From an uncultured Planctomycetales bacterium (GTDB taxonomy: Bacteria; Planctomycetota; Planctomycetia; Isosphaerales; Isosphaeraceae), in contig CALCIB010000224.1 in the NCBI GenBank assembly GCA_937907525.1, positions 1 to 28,541 on the forward strand: a stretch of 28,541 nt of DNA. Reading direction: 5' to 3'. A program made the position numbers and the translations under genes. Each line of letters starts with the position of its first letter. Position 1 is the first letter of the stretch. The notes under the pieces are model-generated. The model was not told the origin of the DNA and did no database searches. It saw only the letters and a program-made list of their open reading frames with translations. Below, in pieces: positions 1 to 10,000 of this stretch.

Positions 1-1
1 C

Positions 2-1204
2 GAGTTGACTCGCGAGGTCGGCGCGCTGCTGGACCGCAACCTGGGCGCCGACCGCCGCGTCTGCTTCCTGGGCGGCGGGAGCTACGACCACTTCATCCCC
101 GCCGCAGTCGACGCCCTGGCGTCGCGCGGGGAGTTCTACACCGCCTACACCCCGTACCAGGCCGAGGCCAGCCAGGGGACGCTCCAGGCGATCTTCGAGT
201 ACCAAACGCTGGTCGCCCAGTTGACCGGGATGGACGTCGCCAACGCCAGCCTCTACGATGGCGGCTCGGCCGTCGCCGAGGCGGCGCTCATGGCCATGGC
301 GACCAACCGCCGCGAGGGCCGGATCGTCGTCGCCGGGACCGTCCATCCCGAATACCGGAGCGTCCTTAAGACCTACGTCCGCCACCTGGGGCCCGAGATC
401 GTCGTCGTCCCGGCCGCGGGCGGGGTCGTGGACCCGAAGGCGGTCGCGGCGGCCGTGACTCCCGAGACCGCGGCCGTCGTGTTCCAGCAGCCGAACTTCT
501 TCGGGCTGTTGGAGGACGCGGAGGCGCTGGCCTCCGCCGCCGGGGCCGGCGGCGCCGCGGCGATCGTCAGCGTCGACCCGATCTCGCTGGGGCTTTTGAA
601 ACGCCCCGACGCCTACGGCGCCGACGTCGTCACCGCCGAGGGCCAGGCGCTGGGCAACCCGATGTCGTTCGGCGGGCCGTATCTGGGAATGCTCGCCTGC
701 AAAAACGAGTACCTTCGCAAGCTCCCCGGCCGAATCGTCGGCCAGACCGTCGACCGCGACGGCAAGCGCTCCTGGGTGCTGACCCTCCAGACCCGCGAGC
801 AACACATCCGCCGCGAGAAGGCCACCTCCAACATCTGCACGAATCAAGGGCTGCTGGCGCTTCGGGCGAGCATCCATCTCGCCGTGATGGGCCCTCGCGG
901 GCTCCGCCAGGCCGCCGAACTCTCGACGCGCAAGGCCCATTACGCCGCCGAGGCGCTGGGAAGGGCCGGCCTCCCGTTGGCGTTCTCCGGGCCGTTCTTC
1001 AAGGAATTCGTCGTCAAGTGCCCCAGGGATCCGGCGGCCGTTCTGAAGAAGGTCGGCGAGGCCGGCTTTCACGGCGGGATCGCGCTGGGGCGCTGGTTCC
1101 CCGAACTGGCCGACCACGTCCTCGTGGCCGTCACCGAGAAGCGGACCCGGGACGAAATCGACGGCCTGGCCGAAGCCTACAAGCGGGCCCTGGCCTCCGT
1201 CTGA
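2..1204 (+). CDS. gcvPA: Glycine dehydrogenase (decarboxylating) subunit 1, 5'-truncated by window edge
   Basis: This is the N-terminal half of the split P-protein of the glycine cleavage system. With GcvPB it forms the pyridoxal-phosphate enzyme that decarboxylates glycine and passes the aminomethyl group to the lipoyl H-protein in the cytoplasm. About 400 codons are visible. The frame is open to the first base and the family is usually near 440-450 residues, so roughly the first 45 residues lie outside the window; the TTG at position 5 is not a real start. Family-typical stretches include FLGGGSYDHFIPAAVD, the YTPYQAEASQGTLQ block, the ASLYDGGSA segment and TSNICTNQGLLALRA. The stop at 1202-1204 lies 35 bp before gcvPB, so the two are almost certainly co-transcribed. 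Recognition is strong; only the missing 5' end is uncertain. Confidence 0.95.
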   Translation, partial: ELTREVGALLDRNLGADRRVCFLGGGSYDHFIPAAVDALASRGEFYTAYTPYQAEASQGTLQAIFEYQTLVAQLTGMDVANASLYDGGSAVAEAALMAMATNRREGRIVVAGTVHPEYRSVLKTYVRHLGPEIVVVPAAGGVVDPKAVAAAVTPETAAVVFQQPNFFGLLEDAEALASAAGAGGAAAIVSVDPISLGLLKRPDAYGADVVTAEGQALGNPMSFGGPYLGMLACKNEYLRKLPGRIVGQTVDRDGKRSWVLTLQTREQHIRREKATSNICTNQGLLALRASIHLAVMGPRGLRQAAELSTRKAHYAAEALGRAGLPLAFSGPFFKEFVVKCPRDPAAVLKKVGEAGFHGGIALGRWFPELADHVLVAVTEKRTRDEIDGLAEAYKRALASV

Positions 1205-1239
1205 CCCCGGGCGACCGAACACCATCCCCACGGCGATCC

Positions 1240-2700
1240 ATGTACAAACTCGACCTGCGACCCTTGCTTTTCGAGGCCAGCCGCCCCGGACGATCCACCG
1301 CGATCCTCCCGGAGAGCGACGTCCCGGACGCGCCCTTGACCGACCTGATTCCGGAGGCGTTCCTCCAGGACGCTCCCGCCCCGCTCCCGGAACTGAGCGA
1401 GCTGGACGTGGTTCGACACTACACGAACCTCTCCACGCTCAACATGTCGATCGACGGCAACTTCTACCCGCTGGGCTCCTGCACGATGAAGTACAACCCC
1501 AAGCGGAACGAGCGGCTGGCGTCGCTCCCCGGCCTGGGGGCCCAGCACCCGTACCAGGAAGACTCCACCCTTCAGGGCCTGCTGGCCATCCTGCACGGGC
1601 TCCAGGAGGACCTGGCCGAGATCGCCGGGCTGGACGCCGTGAGCCTTCAACCGGCCGCGGGCGCGCAGGGCGAACTCTCGGCGCTCTTCGTCGCCGCGGC
1701 CTACTTCCGCGACCGGGAGCCCGACCACCGTCGAACCAAGGTGTTGATCCCCGACAGCGCCCACGGCACCAACCCGGCCTCGGCCAACCTGGCGGGGTTC
1801 GAGGCCGTGACCGTCAAGAGCGACGCCCGCGGGCTGGTCGACCTGGCCGACTTCAAGGCGAAGCTCGACGACGACGTCGCCGTCTTCATGATCACCAACC
1901 CCAACACGGTCGGCCTGTTCGATCCCCAGATCGGCGAGATCGCCAGGCTCCTGCACGACCGGGGCGCGCTTCTGTACCTCGACGGCGCCAACATGAACGC
2001 CATCCTCGGGGTGGTCCGCCCCGGCGACATGGGCGCCGACCTGATGCACTACAACCCCCACAAGACGTTCTCCGGCCCCCACGGCGGCGGCGGCCCCGGC
2101 GCGGGACCCATCGCCGTCCGCGCCAAGCTCGCGCCCTACTTGCCGGCGCCGCTGATCGGCCGCCGCGACGACGGGACGTTCTTCCTGGATGACGACCGCC
2201 CCAAATCGATCGGCCGCGTCCGCTCGTTCTTCGGCAACACCGGCGTGTTGTTCCGGGCGTACTGCTACATCCGAAGCCACGGGCCCGAGGGCCTGAAGCG
2301 CGTCGCCCAGCACGCGGTGCTCAACGCCAACTACCTGTTGAGCCTGGTCAAGGACGTCTATCCGGTCCCCTACGGCGGGCGCTGCATGCACGAGTTCGTC
2401 GCGTCGTGCCGCTCGTTGGCGAAGGACCGTGGGATCCGGGCGATGGACGTCGGCAAGCGGCTGATCGATTACAACTTCCACGCGCCCACGGTCTACTTCC
2501 CGCTGATCGTCTCCGAGGCGCTGATGATCGAGCCGACCGAGACCGAGAGCCGGGAGACCCTGGAAGCCTTCGCCGCGGCGCTGTTGGCGATCGCCGCGGA
2601 AGACCCCGACCAACTGCGGCTGGCCCCCTTGACGACGCCGGTGAGCCGGCTGGACGAGGTCAAGGCCGCCAAGACGCCCGTTTTGCGCTGGACCCCCTGA
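1240..2700 (+). CDS. gcvPB: Glycine dehydrogenase (decarboxylating) subunit 2
   Basis: This is the C-terminal half of the split P-protein and carries the cofactor lysine. The 486-residue product is of normal GcvPB length. The PLP-binding motif NPHKTFSGPHGGGGPG is present, with the Schiff-base lysine at about residue 275. Other family stretches are the early SIDGNFYPLGSCTMKYNPK block and IPDSAHGTNPASA. ATG at 1240 is chosen because MYKLDLRPLLFEASRPG is the usual N-terminus of the family; the same frame stays open upstream to 1018, but that part overlaps gcvPA and looks non-coding. No good Shine-Dalgarno is visible, so translation may depend on read-over from gcvPA 35 bp upstream. The lipoyl H-protein and T-protein genes are not in the window and probably lie to the left. 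Confidence 0.96.
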   Translation: MYKLDLRPLLFEASRPGRSTAILPESDVPDAPLTDLIPEAFLQDAPAPLPELSELDVVRHYTNLSTLNMSIDGNFYPLGSCTMKYNPKRNERLASLPGLGAQHPYQEDSTLQGLLAILHGLQEDLAEIAGLDAVSLQPAAGAQGELSALFVAAAYFRDREPDHRRTKVLIPDSAHGTNPASANLAGFEAVTVKSDARGLVDLADFKAKLDDDVAVFMITNPNTVGLFDPQIGEIARLLHDRGALLYLDGANMNAILGVVRPGDMGADLMHYNPHKTFSGPHGGGGPGAGPIAVRAKLAPYLPAPLIGRRDDGTFFLDDDRPKSIGRVRSFFGNTGVLFRAYCYIRSHGPEGLKRVAQHAVLNANYLLSLVKDVYPVPYGGRCMHEFVASCRSLAKDRGIRAMDVGKRLIDYNFHAPTVYFPLIVSEALMIEPTETESRETLEAFAAALLAIAAEDPDQLRLAPLTTPVSRLDEVKAAKTPVLRWTP

Positions 2701-2741
2701 CCCGCCGCCCGTCGGCGACGGCCTCCCCAGGAGCCTTCCCC

Positions 2742-3983
2742 ATGAGCCGCCGGCCCGACGACGACGACCCGCCGCCGAACCCCCCCCGCGCCGGCTTCGG
2801 CGAGTCCGCGTTCCGCCCCGGCCCCGGATCGGGCAAGCCGGGCAAGCCCCGGCCCGGCGGCAAGAAGAGCGGGGAGTTGAAGACCGAGGCCGCCGCCGAC
2901 GGCCCCTCATGGTTCGAGCGGATCGTCTTCGGCCGGGTCTCCTCGGGGCAACTCTCGCAGTTCTGCCGCCAGTTCGCGTCGTACTTGAACGCGGGGGTCG
3001 ACTACGACCGGGCGCTTTCCAGCCTCGGCCGCCAGTACCAGCGAACCGCGATGGGGCCGGTGGTGGAGCGGATCCGCAAGCGGATCAAGGCGGGCTCGAC
3101 CCTGGAGGAGGCGACCGCGCCGGAGCGCGCCGCGTTCGGTCCGGTCTTCCAAAGCATGATCGCCGTCGCCGAGGCCCGCGGCGGCGTCCCGGAGACGCTC
3201 CGGAGCCTCTCGCACTCGTTCGAGGCCCAGCAGCGGCTGATCCGCCAGGCGCGCTCAGCGATGATCTACCCGGTGATCGTGCTGGTCATCGGCTCGACGG
3301 TCGCCTGCCTGCTGGCGATCTACGTCCTGCCGATGTTCGCCGATCTTCTTTCGGACATCAGTAAGAAGGCCAGCCTCCCCTGGGCCAGCCGGGCGATGAT
3401 GGCGTTCAGCCGGTTCGTCTCCGGCGGCGGCTGGTGGCTCTTGCCGACCGCCATGATCGCCGCGCCGTTGGCGCTTTTGAAGTGGTACCGCTCGCCCTCC
3501 GGCCAGACGGTCCTGGACCCGATCCTCTTGCGGATTCCGGTCCTGGGGGCGATCTTCCGCAAGCTCGACGTCGGCCGGTTCGCGCGGACGCTCGGCGGCC
3601 TGCTCGACGCGGGGGTCGGCGTGGGCGACTCGATGGACCTGACCGCGCGGGCGATGGCCACGGTCCCGATGCGCAAGGCCGTGGAGGCGGCCAGGGTCCG
3701 CGTGATGGACGGCGGCGAGTTGAGCGAGGCGCTGGCGCGGAGCCGATGGTTCGGCCCGGACGTCGTGGCGGTGCTGGAGTCCGGCGAGGAGACCGGCAAG
3801 CTGCCGGAGAGCCTCGACCACCTGGCCGACGAGTACGAGGAACAGGTCGCCTACATGGTCAAGAACCTGGGGCAACTGATCCAGCCGTTGATGGTGTTGA
3901 TGCTCGCGGGCTTCGTCCTGTTCATCATCCTGGCGGTCTTCCTGCCGTACATCCAGCTCATCACCTCGCTGGCGGGGGGCTGA
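2742..3983 (+). CDS. Type II secretion / type IV pilus F-family inner-membrane protein
   Basis: This 413-residue protein belongs to the GspF/PilC platform family, which anchors the assembly ATPase of type II secretion or type IV pilus machines in the inner membrane. Residues 1-60 are a Pro/Gly/Lys-rich, probably disordered extension. Two T2SSF cytoplasmic repeats follow: about 71-175, starting LSQFCRQFASYLNAGVDYDRAL, and about 275-378, starting VGRFARTLGGLLDAGVGVGDSM. Membrane segments are at about 175-197, 228-247 and 381-405, the classical three-helix arrangement. ATG at 2742 is supported by AGGAG at 2729-2733 with 8 bp spacing. It begins 41 bp after gcvPB and looks co-transcribed with the glycine decarboxylase genes although unrelated in function. 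No ATPase or pilin gene adjoins it, so the machine it serves cannot be told; the DUF1559 pilin-like proteins further right are possible clients only by inference. Confidence 0.92.
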   Translation: MSRRPDDDDPPPNPPRAGFGESAFRPGPGSGKPGKPRPGGKKSGELKTEAAADGPSWFERIVFGRVSSGQLSQFCRQFASYLNAGVDYDRALSSLGRQYQRTAMGPVVERIRKRIKAGSTLEEATAPERAAFGPVFQSMIAVAEARGGVPETLRSLSHSFEAQQRLIRQARSAMIYPVIVLVIGSTVACLLAIYVLPMFADLLSDISKKASLPWASRAMMAFSRFVSGGGWWLLPTAMIAAPLALLKWYRSPSGQTVLDPILLRIPVLGAIFRKLDVGRFARTLGGLLDAGVGVGDSMDLTARAMATVPMRKAVEAARVRVMDGGELSEALARSRWFGPDVVAVLESGEETGKLPESLDHLADEYEEQVAYMVKNLGQLIQPLMVLMLAGFVLFIILAVFLPYIQLITSLAGG

Positions 3984-4017
3984 TCGCTCGTCGTCCGGAT
4001 CGTCCCCGTCAAAAGAG

Positions 4018-4054
4018 CGAGGCCGGACCTCGCGGCCCGGCCTCGTGGGTTTTT
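4018..4054 (+). terminator. Rho-independent terminator, probably bidirectional
   Basis: A perfect 9-bp stem, CGAGGCCGG (4018-4026) with CCGGCCTCG (4037-4045), encloses a 10-nt loop and is followed by GGG and five T (4050-4054). On the minus strand the same stem is followed by CTCTTTT. It sits between the stop of the GspF-type gene (3983) and the stop of the convergent giant gene (4089), so it can end transcription from both sides. Confidence 0.85.
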
Positions 4055-4088
4055 CAACGTCGTCGGCGACCGGCGTCGCCGGGGGCGG

Positions 4089-7000
4089 TCAGCCGCGGAG
4101 GAACCGCGGCGGGGTCCGGTTGACGGCCGCGACGGGAATCCTGGCGGCCGGCAGCGGTTGGCGAGCGGCCGCCAGCGGTTGACGGGCGCCCGGCTGGGCC
4201 CCCTGGCGAGCGGCCAGTTGGGCCTGGCGGGCGGCCTGCTGGGCGGCCTGCCTGGCGGCGGCGGCGGCGCGGGCGGCGGCCTGCCTGGCGGCGGCGGCCT
4301 GCCTGGCGGCCGCCAGTTGGGCGGCGCGCCTGGCGGCGGGGGTCATCGGGGCCGGGGCCGGAGCGGGCGCCGGAGCGGGCGCCGGGGCCGGGGCCGGGGC
4401 GGGCGCCGGAGCCGGGGTGGTCGTGACGGGCGTCGTCGGCGAGGGCGCCGGCGTCGGGGTGGTCGTCCCGGTGGTCGGCGGGGTGGTCGTCCCGGTGGTC
4501 GGCGGGGTGCCGATGAACTCGAAGGCGCCGACGTCGCGCGGGCCGAAGCCGGGGAGGCCGAAGCCGCGGTCGGTGGGGTAGGGGTTCTCGAAGTTGCCCA
4601 GGAAGTCGGTCTCGGTGGCGACGGACTCCAGGGCGTTGTTGATCGCCGCGGAGCTCTGCTGGAGGCCGAAGTTGGCGCTCAGGTAGAACTGGGCGGGGCC
4701 GGCGGAGCCGGGTCGGGGGTCGACCGGCGTGACGAACGCGGGGAAGCCGGTGAAGTTGCCGAGGTTGGCCGCGGCGTTGCTGGCGTTGGGGCCGAGCCTG
4801 GCCGGGTCGAAGCCGTTGCCGACGTTGTGGGCGGCCCACCAGGGGAGGGTGTCGCTCTGGCCGTTGCCGGCGAACATGTTGTTGTTCAGGACCAGGTGGT
4901 TGGGCGTGGTCGACCAGATCCCGATGCCGTTGCGGCTGGCGGATTGGTCGTGGTTCTGCCAGAAGACGTTGTTCGCCAGGTACGCCTGCCGGGAGGGGGT
5001 GGCGGGGCCGTTGAGGGCCAGCAGGCCGGTGGTGTTGTAGGCGAAGGTGTTGTTGATCAGGCGGACCGTGGAGGTCTCGGGGGTGCCGCCGACGTCGTTG
5101 ACGGTCACGCCGTTGACGTTGCCGATGAAGCCGTTGTTCTCCAGCGTGGGGACGCCGGGCTTCTGGCCGCCGGTCTGGACGTAGACGCCGGTGCCGGAGT
5201 TGATGAAGTAGTTGTCCGTCACCCGCATCGAGGAGCCGTCGACGACCAGGCCGATCGAGTCGACGTTGGTGGTCCCCAGGGCCGGGTCGCCGATCAGCGA
5301 CGAGGCGATGGTGAAGCCTTGCAGTCGGGTCTGGAGCGCGGCGCCGGTGGTCGGATCGCCGTAGACCGACAGGCCCGCGGCGGTGACGCTCACGACGGCG
5401 TTGGGGTTGGCGGGGGGCGGCGCGTCCGGGTCGGTGGGCGCCGGCAAGGTGGAGGGGGGCCGGATGATCGTCTGCAGGGCGTTGCCGCGGACGATCGAGG
5501 TGTTGGTGCTGGCGACGCCGGCGGAGACCAGGCTGACCTGGTTGCGCATCACGACCGACTCGACGTAGACGCCGGGCAGGACGTACACCGTGTCGCCGAA
5601 GCCGGCGGCGGCGACGGCCTCGCCGATGGTGGCGAAGGGGTTGGCGCGACTCCCCTCGGGGGCGGTGGGGTCGGTGGCGTACTGGGCGCCGACGAAGGTG
5701 CCGTGGGCCGTCGCCGGGCTGAAGACGGCGAAGACCGAGACGGCGTCCGAGGCGGGGAGGTTGCCGGCGATGTCGCGGATGCCGTTGTCGCCGGTCCCCA
5801 GGATCGTCAGTCGGTACAGGCCGTTGGTGAGCGAGGCGGTGGGCTTGAACGTGATCCGCTCGCGGCCCTTGCCGCCGCCACCGCCCTGGGCCGCGGAGTC
5901 GAGGAACGTGACCTGGATGCTGGCCGGGTCGATGGTGATCGTCGCGCCGTCGTCGAACGTCCCGTCCGCCCCGGCCCGCACGAGCTGGATCTGCGAGGGG
6001 GTGAAGTGGGTCAGGTCCAGGTTCTTGTTGGTGGTGATCTGGAACTGGTAGTCCGACGGCGGGTTGGAGACGACCGAGCCGTTCGCCGGGTTGTCGACGT
6101 TGATCTGAAGCGGCGTGCCGGCGGAGGCCGGGTCGCCGGTGTCGACGACGAACGGGGTTTGGGCGGCGGCCAGGCTGTTGTTGGAGACGTTGCCGCTCTG
6201 GTCGACGATCCGGACCCGCGCGACGTAGTAGCCGCCGACGGTGCCGGGGATCGGGATCAGGTCGCCGCTGGAGCCGACGTTGTACGGCGAGGAGAGCAGC
6301 GGGTCGGTCCTCGTCAGCAGCCCGGTGGCCGAGGGGTCGCGGCCGACGGTCACGGCGAAGGAGCCGTCGGCCAGGGTCACGTTGGCGCCGGCGTTGGGCC
6401 TGACGAACTGGGCCAGCCCGGCCGGGGCGGTCGTCGGATCCCAGTAGGTCGTGGTGTTTCCGTCGCCGGCGGTCGACACGACCCCGATGTCGATGACCGC
6501 GGTCTGGCCGCCCAGGGGGACCAGGGCGGTGTTGGGATTGGTGATCTTGCCGACGAAGGTCGGGCGGGCGACGTTGGTCACCTTGTCGCCGACGACGTTG
6601 CTGTCGCTCTTGGGGTCCAGGCCGAACGTCCCCGGCACGATCTCGGAGGGGACGGTGTTGATGATGAAGGTGCTGTAGAAGTTGCCGCCGGGGTCGCCGT
6701 CGCCGGAGGGCAAGGGGAGCTGGACGCCGGTGGTCGGGTCGTTGCCGTTGGTCAGGTTCTCGCCGTCGAGGGCCACGCCCTGGGGGTTGGCCAGGACCTG
6801 GGCGCCGGAGCCGACCAGGATGAAGCGGTAGGCGTCGCTCTTCAGGTCGATGCCGCTGCCGGCCAGGTTGACCCGGACGAACTTGCCGTCGACGTCGTAG
6901 GAGAGCAGGCCCGCCAGGCTGATGAACGAGCCGGGGACGTTGTTGGCGGTCTTGCCCAGGGCCTGAAGCATCACGGTGTTGGCGTTGACCGTGTTGGGAT

Positions 7001-10000
7001 CCAGGGGGGCGCTGAAGTTGAACTGGACGACGTCCGGGGTCTGGTTGGATCCGGCGCTGCTGCCGACGGAGTAGAAGTTCCTGCTGGTGACGATCCCGCC
7101 GGCGCCGACGTAGAGCGCCGTGACCGCGGTGACGGTGGTGGGGTGGAGGTCGACGTACTCGAAGGCGCCGAGGTCCATGAACGGATGGGAGCCCGTGCCG
7201 GTGTTGGGGACGTTGGGTTCGTCGAGCCTGATGAAGCCGCGGAAGTCGCGGCGGCCCCCCTGCGCGCCGTTGAGCGGGACGAAGTGATACGTGCCGGGGA
7301 AGTGTGAGGGGCCGTCCGCCGCGCCTGGGGCCGTGGTCAGCGACGGGATCCAGAGGTCGTCGAAGCTGAACGCCCCGGAGCCGGGCAGGGTGAGGATCTG
7401 CCGGGGGTCGGTGATCGTCTGGTCGCCGCTTATGGCGACGGCGCCGGGCTGCAACGGCGGGGTCAGGGTCGTCGGGTCGGTCCTGGGGCCGTAGAACAGC
7501 CCGCTGGCCGGCTGGGTGACGGTCGGATAGACGGCGTTGGCGGCCACGTTGGGGCCGATCTCGCTGCGGCCCGCGTCGATCGCCGCGGAGTCCTTCTGCA
7601 AGGCGAAGTTGCGGTTGGCCGGGTCGACGAACTTGGGATCGCCGAACTTGGGCGCGATGTTCCCCGTGAAGCCCAGGCCCGTCACGACGATGTTCTGGCC
7701 GTTGGCGAAGAACAGGTTGTACTGCAGTTGGCTGCCGTACTCCTGGTCGCCCAACTGCACGGCCACGTTCGACGAGTTGCTGAAGATGTTGTTCATCAAC
7801 AGCGAGTAGACGTGGGACAGCGAGTTCTGGCCGTTGTACGCCGGGGCGACGGTGAGGACGGCCGTCGCGTCGTTGTAGAAGGTGTTGTTCAGCAACACCA
7901 GCATCGCGGGCGAGGGCAAGCTGTCGTTGTTCACCGACATCGAGTTGACCTGGACCCCCATCGGCATGTTGGAGACGGTCGAGTTGTACATGTACAACAT
8001 CGTCCCCTGCCCCTTCTTCCCGTCGGGGTCCCTCACGCCGCCGACGATGGCCAGCGCGCCGGAGTCGTGGGCCAGGACGCCCGCGTCGGAGAACGAGTCG
8101 AGGTTCGTGTTGGAGATCCGCAGCGCCATCCGCGCGTTGAGCTGGCTTTGGGGGCCGGCGTAGCCCAGCTTGCTCGTGAGGTCGGTCGAGCCGTCGACGA
8201 TGCCGCCCCCCTGAAGCTCGACGCGGGTGATGTAGCGGATGTCGGCGTCGGTGATCAAGCTCCCCTGGCGGGGGTCGGTCAGGTCGTAGGTGGTCGCCGA
8301 GTTGGCGCCGATGTAGATCACGCCGCCGTCGCCGGCCTGCGGCTCGGTGAGGCTCTGGCCGGCGATGTTGCCGCCGATGGGGTAGCTGTTGAGGATCTGG
8401 TTGTTGACCACGCCGCGGGCGGAGGTGCCGACGGTGGTGTCGCGCAGCGAGGTGATGATCACCGGCACCCGCTGCTGCCCGGTGCTCTGGTTGCCCGGCA
8501 CGCCCATGATCCGGATCTGGCTCCAGACGCCGGGGTCGACATACGGGCTGGCCGTGGGATCCACGCCGTCGTCGACGCCCGCGAGGAAGCCGGCGCCCCC
8601 CCGGACCGCCGAGCCCAGCAGCGGGCCGGGGCTCATGTTCCCCTTGCCGGGGTTGGAGTTCTCGGTGAGGAGCTTGACGACGACCGAGGCGCCGGGATTG
8701 GCGATCCGGGTGCCGTCCGCCAGGAGGGTGTCGGGCAGGGCCGACTGGATCGTCAACGAGACGTTCGGCGGCGGCGGCGTGGTGTAGACGTCCGCCGGGG
8801 CGGGCCGATCGAAGAAGCCGCCGGCCAGGACGATCGTCCCGCGAAGGACGTAGGTGATGTCGGTCAGGTCCCAGAGCGCGTTGACGAACTGGTTGCCGCT
8901 GGAGAAGACCGAGAGGTCTCCCTCCTTGGGCCCGGTGACGGCGCCGGTGGCCGTGCTCGTCACCCAGCCGCGGTTGGCGACGACCGCCAGGCCGTCGATG
9001 CCGTTGTTCCGCAGCACGTTGCCGCGGAGGAACGGATGTCCGGAGACCAGGGGATGCTGCGGATCGCCGGCCAGCAGGCCGTCGGGCTCGATCTGCATCG
9101 CCGCGTCGAGGTTGTCGGAGAAGTTGTTGTTGGTGACGTAGACCTTCGTCCCCGCCGTCAGGCCGCCGGAGGGGTGGTTGAAGTTCGTCAGCCGGGTGAT
9201 GAACGACAGCACCGACTGCGACGGGGTCGTCGTGTTGGCCGTGTTGACGCTGCCGCCGCCGTAACGGAACGTGGCGGCGTTGATGACCGCCCGGGCGCCG
9301 CTCTGGATGCCGACGCTCCCCCACATCGCCGGCGCCAGCGTCACCGGGGTGGCGTTCCCCGTGACGTTGATCGGGTTGGGGACCAGGGTCGTCGTCGCCG
9401 CGTTGTCGTACAGCGACGTGAAGAGCACCTGCGGGTCGTCGGGCGAGAGCGCCTTGAAGTTGACGCTTTCGGGGCCGTAGTCGTTGTCGGCGTCGAACTT
9501 GGCGAAGTAGTCGCGGGAGCCGACGTTGAGGCTCGCCTGCGGGTTGAGCACGCTCAGCGAGGAGTTCTGGCCGAAGCGGAGCATCGAGCCCGAGTCGACG
9601 TAGAGGCGGTCGCCGACCCAGCGGGTCTGGCCGCCGCTGTTGACCTGGTACTGCTGGCCGACGATCAGCTGGGCCAGGACCACCAGCGGCAGGGGCTGGA
9701 ACAGGGCGTAGCTCGCCGGGGAGACGACGCCCAGGGGGCCGGGCAGCCGGGTGGCGTCGCTCGGCTCGACGAACCCGTTGGTCTGGGCGGTCAGCCAGAT
9801 GCCGTTGATGCTGTTGTTCTGGACCGTCACCCGGCGGACCAGGGGGCCGCGGGGGGCGACCTCGTCCTGGAGGAACGAGTCCATGTCGGCGCCGATGGCG
9901 GCCAGGGTCGCGCCGGGGGCGCCGGTGTTGGTGATCGTCGCGTTGGTGATCGACGGCCGGGTGTTGCGCAGGGTGATCCCGCTGTAGGTCGTGCCCGAGC

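Noticed and set aside
1177..2910. 577-codon frame opposite gcvPB
   Set aside because: It is antisense to a strongly recognised enzyme gene and has a low-complexity Arg/Gly/Val translation.
4347..4503. Tandem repeats considered as a CRISPR-like array
   Set aside because: The units are 6 and 24 bp, contiguous, without spacers and within a coding frame; they encode a Pro-Ala/Thr linker.
4054..9324. Very long open frame on the minus strand (1,756 codons) overlapping the giant gene
   Set aside because: It lies in another frame of the same strand, with Arg/Pro/Gln/His-rich translation and no domains. The giant gene frame here gives well-formed beta-helix and Ig-like sequence. High GC at codon position 3 explains the lack of stops.
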